64,000 bases of DNA from Volvox africanus (lineage: Eukaryota; Chlorophyta; Chlorophyceae; Chlamydomonadales; Volvocaceae), in the NCBI GenBank assembly GCA_030268105.1, contig BSDZ01000022.1, forward strand, positions 1,715,001-1,779,000, given 5' to 3'. How positions within the stretch are numbered: the first letter of the stretch is position 1; the number at the start of each line of letters is the position of its first letter. Below the pieces are notes generated by a model that saw only the letters and a list, made by a program, of their open reading frames with translations, searched no databases and was not told where the DNA came from. Of this stretch, positions 35,101 through 44,953 are shown in pieces. The translations under genes and the position numbers were made by a program.

Positions 35101-35769
35101 CGCCTATCGTGCAATGTTAGCACTCCAGGCACTTACTTTATCGCTGCCGCTGCTGGCGCTGGGGATACAGCCACGGCACAGAACAAGTACAGCAATCAAG
35201 GTGACCTGGCTGATGGTAATCACCTCAACCTTGGTGCGCTTTTAGGTGGGGCCATTGGTGGAGCTGTAGTCCTGGTGCTGCTGACCGTGGTGGTGGCTGT
35301 GCTGATTCATAGGCAGCAGAAGCGAACACGGGTTGCTGTTAGCACCAGTGGTTATCCTGGCAAAGGCAGCGCTGCCAAAAGCTCGGTCTCAGCACCAGTA
35401 GTCAGCGGCACTCAAGCCGCTGCTGTGCCAGCGGTTGAGGTTGCGGATTTGGTATCCACTGGCAGCACCAACACCCTCAAGAAGCAGCAGCAGGCAGTTG
35501 CTGAAGGGCATCTGACATTGCAGCCCGGGCGAGACCCCGTGCTTGAGCTGCAGGATTCCACAATCAACAGTGCCAGTAGTAATATGTGGATTTGTACCAA
35601 TCGTGAGAAGATGTGGAACACTGTAGACGGCTGTATCGGCAGAGTCACTCCGGGAGGATTACCTGCCCAGCGCACCAGTAGTGGTGGTCTTCGCCGCCGA
35701 AGCTCATCTTCGGGATTGCGAGGCACTCGTGCACAGGCATCCCTCCTACCTGGTCGAGATGGACAGTGA
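14038..35769 (+). CDS. Very large modular surface protein: 3x GH-A-like, EGF, TSP1-like, REJ, GAIN-like, one membrane helix
   Basis: I built a 44-exon model with GT-AG introns whose cumulative phase is consistent at every junction: 11,283 coding nt, about 3,760 residues. The exon coordinates are listed in the module entries that follow. Order: signal peptide (exon 1), glycosidase-like module 1 (exons 2-11), EGF repeat, module 2 (exons 11-19), EGF/Cys-rich cluster (exons 19-22), module 3 (exons 22-29), Ser-rich and TSP1-like part (exons 30-33), REJ region (exons 34-42), GAIN/GPS-like region, helix and tail (exons 43-44). It is predicted to sit in the plasma or ciliary membrane with a huge glycosylated ectodomain; NxS/T sites are very frequent. 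REJ-GAIN-membrane is the arrangement of polycystin-1, but here only one helix follows. Its function is unknown. I infer an extracellular-matrix or cell-recognition role. The start was chosen at 14038 because it gives a signal peptide joined in phase to exon 2. Confidence 0.85.
14280..17800 (+). other. GH-A-like module 1, catalytic residues replaced
   Basis: Exons: 14280-14371, 14499-14604, 14728-14805, 14989-15108, 15256-15437, 15631-15744, 16133-16449, 16642-16836, 17023-17240, and 17429-18109 (first half). The order of landmarks matches modules 2 and 3: an opening GLALP...TDLMK, DGYPSG, GRYVVLYDG, VVNIRIVP, LLRFYAWM, VEHMVQLANTVGAN, then the strand that should carry the acid/base Asn-Glu. 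Here that strand reads VEYGID, so N-E is replaced by I-D (16313-16318). The later presumed nucleophile in the strand LAYE is a Cys (LAYCSG, 17105-17107). The module is therefore probably a non-catalytic binding domain. Exon 10 ends at 17240, the strong donor GTAAGG; the open frame beyond it is intronic. Confidence 0.75.
17875..17952 (+). other. EGF-like repeat 1
   Basis: Six cysteines in EGF spacing occur between the first two modules: C...C.YGSC.NGSC.C..G..G..C. A Pro-rich linker precedes it and a Gly/Ser/Pro linker follows. The same short EGF form (CVYG.C..G.C.CWAG..G..C) recurs before module 3. Confidence 0.85.
18008..22120 (+). other. GH-A-like module 2, presumed catalytic residues present
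   Basis: Exons: 17429-18109 (end), 18536-18688, 19100-19228, 19699-19924, 20128-20402, 20729-21003, 21173-21301, 21700-21873 and 22094-22287 (start). It opens with VGINLAGISDWS..W.FVDVFK. It continues through GVYTILYDGKG, IRNIRVIMPGYE, PFHPAFLEFL, VLRFMDWMHSN, GVPLEYMIKLANTLGADPW and VYVEYGNELWH. The Asn-Glu (20309-20314) sits at the end of a beta strand, as the acid/base of clan GH-A enzymes does. A second Glu in LLAYEAGQG (21248-21250) is in the place of the nucleophile. I know this landmark order from bacterial (for example planctomycete) proteins annotated as cellulose-binding or glycosidase-like. Substrate is unknown. The donor of the 19699 exon was set to GTGCGT at 19925 because only that joins in phase. 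Confidence 0.78.
22160..23520 (+). other. EGF-like / Cys-rich cluster
   Basis: Exons: 22094-22287, 22754-22890, 23086-23260 and 23381-23680 (start). At least four EGF-type units are visible. One is C.GPGCSGNGVC..GRC.C..GFSG..C. The next is a longer, atypical Cys-rich unit. GECLDQGICACYPGYKGSDC and CGGHGRC......C.C..GW follow, and then the CVYGTC.HGTC.CWAG..G..C form seen before module 2. Such tandem EGF units act as rigid spacers or protein-binding arms outside the cell. The intron between the first two EGF units (22288-22753) contains a short direct repeat around 22428 and 22541. Confidence 0.8.
23577..26866 (+). other. GH-A-like module 3, presumed catalytic residues present
   Basis: Exons: 23381-23680 (end), 23965-24165, 24365-24614, 24827-24958, 25205-25381, 25504-25845, 25974-26381 and 26798-26866. 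It opens with GINLPGLSYWS..W.WTDVMK and continues through RPDGYP, GRYVVLYDGEGHLDF, PLRNIRIVPSG, VLRFMDLMDTNN and IALEYIVQLCNLVGADPW. The acid/base motif is VEHSNEVW (Asn-Glu 25376-25381, with an intron directly after the Glu codon). The presumed nucleophile is in LITYEAG (26157-26159). The acceptor at 24365 was chosen because the nearer-looking one at 24319 does not restore the frame. A Gly/Ala-rich insert lies near 24520-24570. Confidence 0.77.
27036..28908 (+). other. Ser/Gly-rich linker, beta domain and TSP1-like Cys-rich part
   Basis: Exons: 27036-27248, 27438-27517, 27650-27945 and 28232-28908. The first exon is a Ser/Gly/Ala-rich spacer. The next two encode a hydrophobic beta-rich stretch with no family I recognise. 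The last begins NWSQCECG......KRRNVTC, a thrombospondin type 1-like WSQC start, and continues with many cysteines and NxS/T sites up to CKRYTCDPE. The donor of 27438-27517 was set to GTGGGT because only this joins in phase with the next exon. Confidence 0.6.
29160..33425 (+). other. REJ-like (receptor for egg jelly) region
   Basis: Exons: 29160-29426, 29675-29761, 30089-30402, 30688-30760, 31008-31176, 31511-31666, 31943-32123, 32311-32593 and 32730-33425. Phrases typical of REJ modules occur in order. PPVIFDASQSNDPSGR.SW..VTW is followed by a Leu-rich segment with ALNSTEVEAL, then VAVSGPATQTAKISSGLRLSA, then VFNATASSDPDNP......YSWDC, and finally long beta-rich, Thr/Ser-rich sequence. REJ regions occur in polycystin-1 and sperm egg-jelly receptors and precede a GAIN/GPS region there, as they do here. 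Confidence 0.7.
33653..35229 (+). other. GAIN/GPS-like membrane-proximal region
   Basis: Exons: 33653-33850 and 34126-35769 (first part). Helical Ala-rich stretches (ALVQAMLSGGALQDAEQ, DKAKDAFMTAVKSAVETL) are followed by a beta-rich part, then CVLYNFTTD...LSCNVSTPGTYFIAA just before the membrane. The paired cysteines and the final T.F-like turn resemble a GPS motif, but the canonical HL|T cleavage triplet is absent, so autoproteolysis is doubtful. Two GRR-type basic motifs (GRRALL, GRRRVL) could be processing sites. This exon is the one duplicated at 12.1-13.3 kb. Confidence 0.55.
34011..35230 (+). repeat. Duplicated 1.22-kb segment, copy B (inside the intact gene)
   Basis: This is the partner of 12098-13317. 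It spans the end of intron 43 and most of exon 44. Similarity ends exactly where the membrane helix codons begin. Confidence 0.9.
35230..35310 (+). other. Single transmembrane helix
   Basis: LGALLGGAIGGAV followed by VLVLLTVVVAVLI forms an uncharged stretch of 26 residues, with His-Arg-Gln-Gln-Lys-Arg on the cytoplasmic side. The Gly-rich first half (GG..GG) suggests possible helix packing. The remaining 150 residues are a Ser/Gln-rich, basic tail ending at 35769. Confidence 0.85.
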
Positions 35770-35855
35770 CCAGCAGCAGCAGACGTATCAGTGTTGCATT
35801 TTTGGGTTTCTGATTACATTCACGTTAAATTCAATCAGTGCGTGGTAGCAAATAA

Positions 35856-36368
35856 ATGCGAAGAAAGGTCTTCGCCGCCGAAGCTCATCTGATCCTGGTG
35901 GTCCTGGTGCTGCTGATCGAAATGGTAATGATTGTGGCTCGGCGGCAGAAAGGGGTGAAGCAATTGGCCGTGGGAACTGGGAATGTCAGGCAGGGTTTGG
36001 CGGGCCCCAGGCCCTTGCGTCCCTCTGATAGACACCAAAGTGCTATGCCAGATGTCGCTGATACCACGAATTCGCCTTTAGCTCAGTCCCAACAGGCATT
36101 TGCAGAAGGTTTGTCTGAGTGTCCGTACCAGCAAGAGCAGCAACAAGGCTCAATACCCCGCATGGGGAGGACGCAAATACAGAGCGCATCCACCATCACG
36201 GGTGCATCTAGTGTTGTTGGCCAGGGTAGCATTAAGGGTGATGGCAGTGCCATCAATAGGCATGGGAAACCGTCATCATCAGTCGGAGTGCTGCTGCTCC
36301 ACGTGCACGTGCACGTGCTTTCTTGGCCTGGCCGCAGGAGGGCAACTAGCAAGCAGCAGCACAGCTAA
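35856..36368 (+). pseudogene. Decayed second copy of the membrane helix and cytoplasmic tail
   Basis: Eighty-seven bases after the stop codon, an open frame encodes LILVVLVLLIEMVMIV, then ARRQKG and a Ser/Gln-rich tail with QSQQAFAEG. This parallels VVLVLLTVVVAVLI, HRQQKR and KQQQAVAEG of the gene just upstream, so it is a diverged copy of the same segment. A 24-bp direct repeat (35686-35709 and 35867-35890) marks part of the duplication. The frame lacks its own upstream exons. It may be 3' untranslated sequence, an alternative last exon, or a relic. Confidence 0.55.
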
Positions 36369-38630
36369 CGACAGATAGACGATTTAGCTGGCATGTATTT
36401 ATTGTGCGTGATGCCGATTCATCTGTGTGTGAAAATGGCCATAGTATCCTGATATTAATGATTAAAATGTATATCCCTACCTGACGTTAACCCGCGAGCT
36501 CTATGTTTAGAGCATGATACAACGATGGCCATGGTTCATCATGCATTCATGTTTGTTGTTAACGCTCGCTAATTGTTATGGGTGTCATTGTACGGGTAAG
36601 GGCTTATGGCATCTGCATGCGTGCACCCAATGTTGCCGTTGGGCCGGGCATTTGCTGTGTATTGCAGCATATATAGTACAGACATATGATACATACAAGT
36701 ATAGGGTCCACCAATGCGCAGGAGTGTGCGGCACATACATCGTGTCAAAGTAGTGCCATCGTCCCGAGGTGGGGTCGGACACATTTGCAGCTCCGTGCGG
36801 GAATGGAGTGGGTGGCTGTGCATGTATGCACCCGTTTCATGCAATGCATGAGGTGTGCGTGGTGCATGATGAGTGAGCCGGGCTAAGAGCATTTGGAATG
36901 AAGCCTAAAGCCTGGTCCAGAAGAATAAGTGTCCATCATAAGTATTCATTACATATTAGCTTTGTACCAAGGAATCGGACAGCTGGCTGGTGCTTCAATG
37001 CAATGCAAGAGTCCCTCCATGGGAGTTAGGAGCGCGAAGACTCGGGGATTGGTGGTAGCACATATATACCAGGCATGAGCGTGATCGTGCGTACGTACGA
37101 TATCATTTACGCATAGTGCATGGGCCACCGCAAGTATATATATTCTTGTATTTCAACGCAAGGGGAGTGGCGATCAATCCTGGTAAACGAGTAACTGTAT
37201 TGCACAACGGGGACGTATCAAGCCGCGTTATGTCCATGAACGTAATGTTCATAAAATTACGTTCAGTGGAGATCTCGCTCGCTTTATCGCGCCTACCATT
37301 ATGACTTCAACGCCTGTGCAGCGAGTGGTGAATTCATAAGTTGCTAAATCTTTAGAACATGTACCAATGTTTGTAATGTTTTTGCCCCCATTTTAAACTT
37401 CCCCAGATTTTCTAAGCTCTTCACTGTGTGTTACGTCACCGTGAATACACTAGGTACAATATGCAGCTCTGGGGACAAAGCCGATTTGGTCAAGCTTCTG
37501 AGCTTTACTCGACATGGAGTTTATGTTCATCAGCGAGGTATACAACAAAACCATCGTTCGAACAATTGAATAATGGCTGCTGCACATAAACCAGCCGGAA
37601 AGATGATATTCTCCTATGCCCCACCCTACAAACAGCTAGATTTAGTGTCGGCTCTGCGTGGGATTATACGGTACGTGGGATCGCACGTATCGTAGGCGCC
37701 TCAAAGTAAATTGATATTACCAGAAGTCTTAAAAGTGATCTGATTTTTTGGTACAATTCTATACGTAGGATGCCACTACATGCCTAATTTTAAGCCATCA
37801 TAAAACGGTTGTAACTATCCTGAAACATTATACTTATTAGTTGTTACTAAGTTAGAAACTCGAGCACTGTTGTTGATCAAGTTATATCTTAAACAACGTT
37901 CGTCTTTGCATTAAGCTCGTCGATACCGAGAGGCTAGATCCACAGTGGTAGCGTTCATGAATTCTTGCTAGTAAAATAGCAAGGCTTCGTCTCTAGGATA
38001 AAAATTGAGCTGTGCCTTTACACATGGAGTTAAAATGGCAATAACGCCACAGTCCTATTTAGGGTTGTTGCTATGTAGCTATTTTTTCATTAAAAGATAG
38101 CTAGATAACAACAACCATTTGTTACGCTTGTTCAATTGTGCAGCATTTTCTTAATTTGTTTCCACATATCGATCAGAGTGTATGGGTTTTCCAAACAAAT
38201 GCATCGATGACGTAAACCTACGCGATACCTTCCGCGCGTGACTTGTCAACATAGCACAGAGACGTTTACGTCATCAGCGATCCAGGCAGGCTGCTTTTAC
38301 AGGTCGCCCATCGATGCCCACGTGTGGTATGACGTGCGCCTTCTCGATGCATACCTATTACTTTGACTGAATGACGGGCTGAGCATGTAGGGTATGTAAG
38401 CTATAACGGGGTGTAGCTGTGGGCTTGCAATATTTTTTTGACCGGAGTTTTCTCAGCATTGGGGTATCTGTTTGTTCCTGTTTCTCCTGGATCCTTATTA
38501 AATTACTTGTGTCCCCGGAATTCTGTCTCCGTAGCATCTAAGAATGGCCTTGCCTGAGCCCAGATCAAGGAGCAAACGTTTCAGAGAGGCCCCCATAACA
38601 TGTTGGGGGCGTTTTTGACGAAATACAAAA
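36369..38630. other. No gene seen
   Basis: The sequence is AT-rich with short frames only. A 27-bp stretch at 37454-37480 is identical to 13327-13353, directly next to the end of the duplicated last-exon copy. Otherwise nothing is recognisable. Confidence 0.5.
37372..37376 (+). terminator. First TGTAA after the large gene
   Basis: I found no TGTAA nearer than this to the stop at 35769. If it is the true polyadenylation signal, the 3' untranslated region is about 1.6 kb and includes the decayed membrane/tail copy. The distance makes the assignment weak. Confidence 0.25.
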
Positions 38631-38941
38631 TTGCTAGGCCCCGTCTGGTGTGTAAAGCGCTGCTTAGGGCGAGGAAATGGAACTAACTGCCATGTCATGG
38701 CCATTTTCATGCAATTGACTGCAGGGTTTGTCGATTATCTGAATGAAGCTAACGACAGCAGCATCGACGACCGACACTTCTCAAACGCGGTGTTCACTTA
38801 CCTGCGAGCAGTGGACGACATCAACAGCAATCCAAAACTTGGTGTATCGGGTTTGGACGAGGGTCCCTTCGCAGATTGCCCTATCTGCGCCTATGTTCCG
38901 GTGCAGGGGGCGGCAGGTATGCTATACGGCAACAATCCCAC

Positions 38942-38960
38942 ATTATTATTATTATTATTA
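38942..38960 (+). repeat. ATT trinucleotide microsatellite
   Basis: Six perfect ATT units plus one base, in the KDZ relic after the CPIC region. Confidence 0.9.
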
Positions 38961-40409
38961 CATTACTCCGGCCGAAGCCTGGCGTGTGTTAAGGGGGAGA
39001 CGGCACTGAGGGGGTACACTTCACGGACTCCCTATACTCCATATCTCCACCGCTATCCCGGTTGATCGACCATCTTCTTCAATCAACGTTGAACCATTAT
39101 CGCTGGCCACACGCCACACTCTCGCTGTGGGACACGACCCGTTCTTGCATCTTGCCAGAGTCGGGTGCTCCTGTATATATACACCAGGCCTCCTGAAATC
39201 TGCACCGCCCATGTCACGCACTACCACATGGCACCCTGTGCTTACGGCACCCTTTGTCCTGGCGGAGGGTACTAAGCCCCCTACGACCCACTTCAGCCGC
39301 TTGGGAATTCTGCACCCCTCGTCTTAGTCTCGTGCGAGGTTCGGCCTAGCCATGCTTTCTTAGTAGCCTCCGATCAATTTCTTGTCTAGCTTCAGATGGG
39401 CCTTGATTGTCCACTGTCTCCTCATCCACGGCTCCTAGCCTTCTGGTGATGGGCTTGCCACCACATACCCACAGGTTGCTGTAAGCCTCGAACAACCCGT
39501 GGATGCAACAATCCCACATGCCTTATGCTGCGGTTCGTGTGAGGATTGCATGAATAAATGGGGTCTCCTGGCGTATGGTACTTGACTTTTTGGCTATATA
39601 TGCTTCCTGATTCTAAATGGGGTGTTTCCCGCCTGTTTTCCTCTCTGGCTTCTATTCCTCTCTTTCCCCCTCCTCCTCCCTGCTCTCCCTTCTCGCATAA
39701 CAACCTGCCACAACCATTACAAATGGGGCTGCGGGGTTAACTGCTGCAGCTGGCCGTGACCAGGGGGATGCAACTGTAGCCTCGGGCTCTGATGCTGGAC
39801 CAAGTGCGGCTCGTTCTGGTGCTGGTTTGCAGGATGGCGGTGAAGGCACCAAAACGGACACTGGCGTCGTTGCCGGCTGTTGCACTGGTGCAGGCACGAG
39901 CGGGATAAGTCTGGCAGTGTGGTGCTGTCAGCTGAAAAGTTCCGACTATCTGTCTCGATGGATGCAGTCACGAAGCTCAGCCACTACACCAGTTGTGGCC
40001 AGGCATCCAGAAATCTACAACCACATATTACCAAATTCTTTGGGCCTGTCGACAAGGTGGAGTCCCTACATGCTGCAGGATGTCCCAACCTCCGGCACAC
40101 ACTTAATGGCCACAATTGGCGTGAAGATCCGTCAAGCAAAACAGCGGAGGAGGTGCTTGCCTGCCATTCCTAGTTAATTTGTGCTCGTTCGGACGCAGCA
40201 GCGTTGGGGGGCATCGTAAATATCCATGGTGTATGAGGCGCGGTCTGCATGCACACCGTCCCGCTTCATGGGTTGTCCTGCGATATGCAGAGCAGTTCTC
40301 TTATTACCTATACATGCTTGAGTACCTAATACGGCAGCGTCCCGATCTTCAGGATCAGTCTATATTGACTTCGGTTGCCGGATTCGCAGCACATGGGAGC
40401 GGTTCGTCT

Positions 40410-40698
40410 CGATTAAAAGGCTTTCCTGAAGCTATAAATAGCATTTATCCTAATACGATTGTACAAGTCTGTATAGTACATATGGTGAGGAATTCTGTAA
40501 AATATGTTTCTTATAAGGATTTAAAAGCGGTCACATCGGATCTTAAAAGGATTTACACTGCGAACAGTGAAGAAATCGGATATCTGGAGCTAAAATCGTT
40601 TGCTGCTAAACTGGACAATAAATATACTGTGATCTCTGATATTTGGCAAAGGAATTGGAGCGGGATTATTCTTCTTTTTACTTTTCCTGATGAGATCA
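40410..40698 (+). pseudogene. Fragment of a bacterial IS256-family transposase
   Basis: About 96 residues in one frame match the IS256 transposase core as I know it: RLKGFPEAINSIYPNT, then VQVCIVHMVRNSVKYVSYKD, LKAVTSDLKRIY and IWQRNWSGIILLFTFPDEI. The fragment begins just after the conserved Asp-Gly that precedes LKGFPEA and ends abruptly at PDEI. It lacks the N terminus, at least two catalytic acids and any terminal repeats. It is clearly more AT-rich than the KDZ sequence on both sides. IS256 is a prokaryotic family, so transfer from a bacterium, perhaps an endosymbiont, is the simplest explanation. Assembly contamination seems unlikely because both flanks are KDZ sequence. Confidence 0.78.
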
Positions 40699-41696
40699 GC
40701 ATCCAGACGTGGGGTGCCTGACGAGGCCGCATCACTCCGCATCCTTGTCAACTGAATGCATGGCGCAGGCCATGACCTGGCCTGTCAATGGCAGAACAGT
40801 TGTCTCTACACTATGTAGTACCCTGGGGTATCTATTGCTAATATCCAGGATGGTCAGGAAACTGGACATCATCCGATCGGGCCGAAGCAGTTTGGTGGAT
40901 ACAACACACTGACGGGGCTGGCTGGCGAGTTGGCGAGGAGATAGAGCAGGTGTGGAGTATGGGCAAGGTGGGGTCCCGGGTTATTAGTAGTTTGAGTTTC
41001 CATGTGACGGCTAAGTCCGTGCCATGTGCCTTGTATGCAGCCGATCGGGCCACTGGTGCGGTACACAATACTGGCACATCGGCGTGATTTCATAGGGGCA
41101 CACCTGGCGCTGGTGGCACGATCGAAGCTCTAGAGGACCATACAATGGCTGGTGAAGAAGTCTGCAGACGCCAAGGCGCAGTGTTGTGTGTATTTTTGTT
41201 GCTCACGCCAAGCGATCCTGATGAGTATGTTGTCGTACAACTGAAATGCACCGATACTGGTGCGCAGTGCAATTCTCAATGGAGCTCCTCCGTGTGACTT
41301 CGGAGGCCGCGGATAGAGGCATCAGCGACATGGCGGTGGCAGCTGAGCGGTTACTGGAGTTCGTACTGCCAGCTGGCTCGCCGAAAGGAGCTGACAAGGA
41401 TGCGTGGCAGGTGCGTCATGCAGTGTTTTAAACACATGATGGATCCCGAGATTTTTTCATATCTTCGAAAATGCCCCCAACATGTCCAGCTGCTCTGGGG
41501 TCCTCTTGCCTGACTCTCTTGCCACTTGCTTTGGGTGAGGCTCAGGTGAGGCTGTGCTTAGGGGCTATATATAATGTGCACAAGGATATTTAATAGTGAC
41601 GCGGGGATAATCAGGAATAAACCCAGTATACCCCCCCTGAAGAACTCTGATGTTACGCAGCATCCCTGCAAATAACTACCCGCGAATCGTGAAGGG

Positions 41697-41723
41697 CACT
41701 ATAACAACAGATTCGTGCGTTAG
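41697..41723 (+). repeat. Left terminal inverted repeat, CACTA copy 1
   Basis: Twenty-seven bases pair with 45955-45981 except for three positions after CACTATAACAA. The shared inner part is ATTCGTGCGTTAG. Confidence 0.9.
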
Positions 41724-43612
41724 GCTCGCGTTAGGCTGCGTTAGGGCGCGTATGTGTGCGTTTTGTGCGTTAGCGGTTGCGTTAGCCTAACGCGAGCCTA
41801 ACGCAAAGAAATAGAAAACTGGACAGAACGTCTGTTATAGTGCGTCGTTTTCAAGTTCGTTTAAATGAAAACAATATTTATAATGATTATAAAAGTTCCC
41901 TGTAATTTTTATTACGTTTCGTGGTGCTCGAAAATCGGGGGCTTGCGTATGTTCTAACGCGAGCCTAACGCAAACCTAACGCACGCGATCGCAAACCTAA
42001 CGCACGCGTTAACTTTACGCAAACAGCTTGCGTATATCTTGCGTACAGTGCGTTACGATACGCACGTAACGCACTGTAACGCAGTTTACTCAAAGTTTAT
42101 GTAGATAGTGCATAATAATGTTCGGAGCACAGGTTTGCCGGATTTATTTAGTTTGCTTACTTGCTCTTATTGTGCAGTAGTCTCGAGACTTTGTGCATAA
42201 AATATCTTCAAAGTTAATTTCAATTTAGGATAGCGCTATGAATACTAGTCGTTGTACAAGAGATTGCTCTGGTGAACGCTTGTTAACATCGCTAAATCGC
42301 TACCATTATACAAATTTAGAACCTGTACATGTGGCTTACTTTATAACATAGAACTCTGAAGTGCCACACATGGCTGTTCAGGGCTACCTTTCTAATTATG
42401 GAAGGCTTTCTAATTATTGAGCAGCAAGCTGCCGGAGTTAGCAAGTGTGGGTAAGGACCGAGGAAATTTGGCAACAGCAAACCTTACACAGTAGCCAGGC
42501 AACAATCTTTCCAGATGGAGACCCAAACAAAGTCACCAAGAGCCACAGTTACACATCGAGCAGGCCCCAAAAATTAGATAGCCTTGTCTGGCAAGCATCA
42601 TAGCAGCTTGGCGTATGTGTGAAAATTGACCATGACAACGAGCATGTGTGAGAGGTACTCTATGACCCCAATGCTTCCCCAATCCAGACATATTGCAATG
42701 CAGAATAGTTCAATCGCTGCACGGGAATGAATAGTTCAACGGATTCACGCTACAATATTCAGCACGGTCATTCTTTTGTCATTGCATCAAAAACGTCATG
42801 CACATTCCTAACCAGAATTGTTTCATGGCTCCAGAAACTCCAAGCACGTGCCTAAGCCGATGACGGCGCTGTACTGAGGGCTGCCCAGAACCCTAGCCTT
42901 CCATCCCATCCCGCTGGCCCTGGCTCCCAAGACGGGGCACATAGACGGGGCATCTCAAGTACAAACGTTGCAATGGTGATTCTAAACATCCTCGTCACAA
43001 TGAAGTCACTTCTCATTGCTACTAAAACCAGGAAGAGCCAAGCTTTGAGCCAAGCGGCTGCTGCCTTGGTTGATGCCATCTAGCAGATCCGATGCAATGT
43101 TGCCTTCTAGTGGCTCCCTTCCAGGCATGACACACTGAAAATGTTCCTGACTTTCAGGGGAAAAGTGTTTTCGGGATGTAAAGAGTTTCATACGGGACTT
43201 TCCATCATAAGCAGAAGGCGGCTCCATTCGTTACTGAAGCAATTATTATTTCTTTACAAATATATGATTAGCTGTTGATGCTGCAGAAATTATACGTATG
43301 CTGCCTGCGCAAGCAAGGTTGTCCAATAGAACTGCTACCGTATGACATGGACGACCTGACGACTGTGTACAATGGGTGGCATTAAATGTACATATAAAGG
43401 ATGTTGTAAAGCAGGGTTACGAAACATTGTTGCTTACATGGGATTGATTGGCAGCCGCACAACCCTGGACGGAGTACGGAAGCACTACTCTTCGCTTTTA
43501 AGTAGTACGTATGCATAAGATTTGTCTTTTACTTTAACTAGTAAAAGAATAAGTTTTTTTCCTGCGTTTATTTTTGTTGTGTACGGAATACTTTATTGCC
43601 ACCAACCCGCAG

Positions 43613-44953
43613 AAAAACGGCCGAAATGACGTGCCATTAGGAACTCATAATGGGCGCCCTAGAAAAGGCCAAAAGCAGCCCGCGCATGGTGAAGATGCAT
43701 CGATGATGGTGCTGGCTGCCAACGCAGCTAGCATACATCAGAAGGAGAAGGAGGTCAAGGCCGCTAGACACTGACAGGTTAGTGCAAATACTAGTAGTAC
43801 GGAGAGTGGATGATGGGGTGTGCAAATTACCAGGCGTGCTTAGCAAAATTATTGCTGGATGGGTGATGTACATTACGGATCTCATATACAGGGATGTACA
43901 GATCATTAATGTCCTTTAACCTGTTTTCTCCTTTCTGTCTTTTATGTAATTGTTCCTATTCTCCCCAAACGTACTTCCTTTTTATGTAGGCAAAGAGTTC
44001 ACAGCCCTCTACGACAAGGAACTCCAGCGGGAAAGCTAGGAACTCAAGCAAGGCGGCAGCAAAAAAGGTACAGCCCATTCATCCTGTCTTCCTGTTTTAT
44101 TGAGCTGTAATTTCATGTTTCGTTATATTCTTTTCATTTGCTGTGTGCTTTGTCGTTTGATGTGCCATATGTCGATTTATTTTTCTCTTTTTTGATAGAA
44201 ATTGTAAGCTTGTAATTTCTCAAATCATATATGTATGCTAACGTCGGCCCTTGAAGGTAACGAACGATGACGATGTGCGGCCATCCACGAAAGTGAGGCG
44301 ACCAAGCACGGGCACCAAAAAAAAGGTACGAAATATTGAGGTCAGACATTACTTACTTTTTAATATAACCTTTTTATTACTACCAAGTCCCTTCACGTAT
44401 TTTGGACCAGCAGGTGCCGTTGGAAGACAAGTCTACGGATGACGATGACAGTTACGACCACCAGGGACAGAAGGTAATTTCCTTAGTTCAGCTTATTATC
44501 TAAACTTCCTTCATGTTTGAATGTATAATTATAATATATGTTGTTTCGACTGATAAAGGTCAAGAGTGTTTCGGAAGGTGTGCGATGTACACGGGCACTA
44601 CGTCAACGTAGGAGCTCAGGGAGTTAGCAGAAACAGGTAACAAAGTGTCCAAGTACATAGTACAGCAAATGAAAGACTATGCTTTTAGAATGATTAGTGG
44701 TACTTAAAAGCACTGCCCACCCTAGACATGATTAAGATTATTGTAACCGGAAGTGATAATTGCTGAGTGGTGACAGCTTAATTTACATTTATACATATGT
44801 ATGTAAATAAGTATAATTTTCCTTTTCTAAACTTTTCAGGAGTTGCTTGAGGAGGAGGTGAGCGAGGACCAGAAGATTGAGGACGAGCAGGATGACGCCA
44901 CCACTGCGCCAGAGGAGGACGACAACAGAGAGAGTGAAATAGAATACTATTAG
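43613..44953 (+). CDS. Spliced charged protein encoded by CACTA copy 1 (partial)
   Basis: Exons that join in phase 0 are 43990-44067, 44257-44325, 44414-44473 and 44840-44953, ending in TAG. A further exon, 43613-43753, fits but needs a weak GTCAAG donor. The product is first basic and Ser/Lys-rich (NSSGKARNSSKAAAKK), then strongly acidic (EEEVSEDQKIEDEQDD...NRESEIEYY). A Cys-rich stretch upstream (KCTYKGCCKAG, about 43390) may belong to an earlier exon. I do not recognise the family. In CACTA elements such a product could be a DNA-binding accessory protein, but it might be a captured host gene fragment. Confidence 0.45.

Noticed and set aside
41700..42090. GCGTTAG array as a CRISPR or centromeric satellite
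   Set aside because: Units are short, irregular and in both orientations without fixed spacers, and they lie exactly at the ends of a CACTA element.
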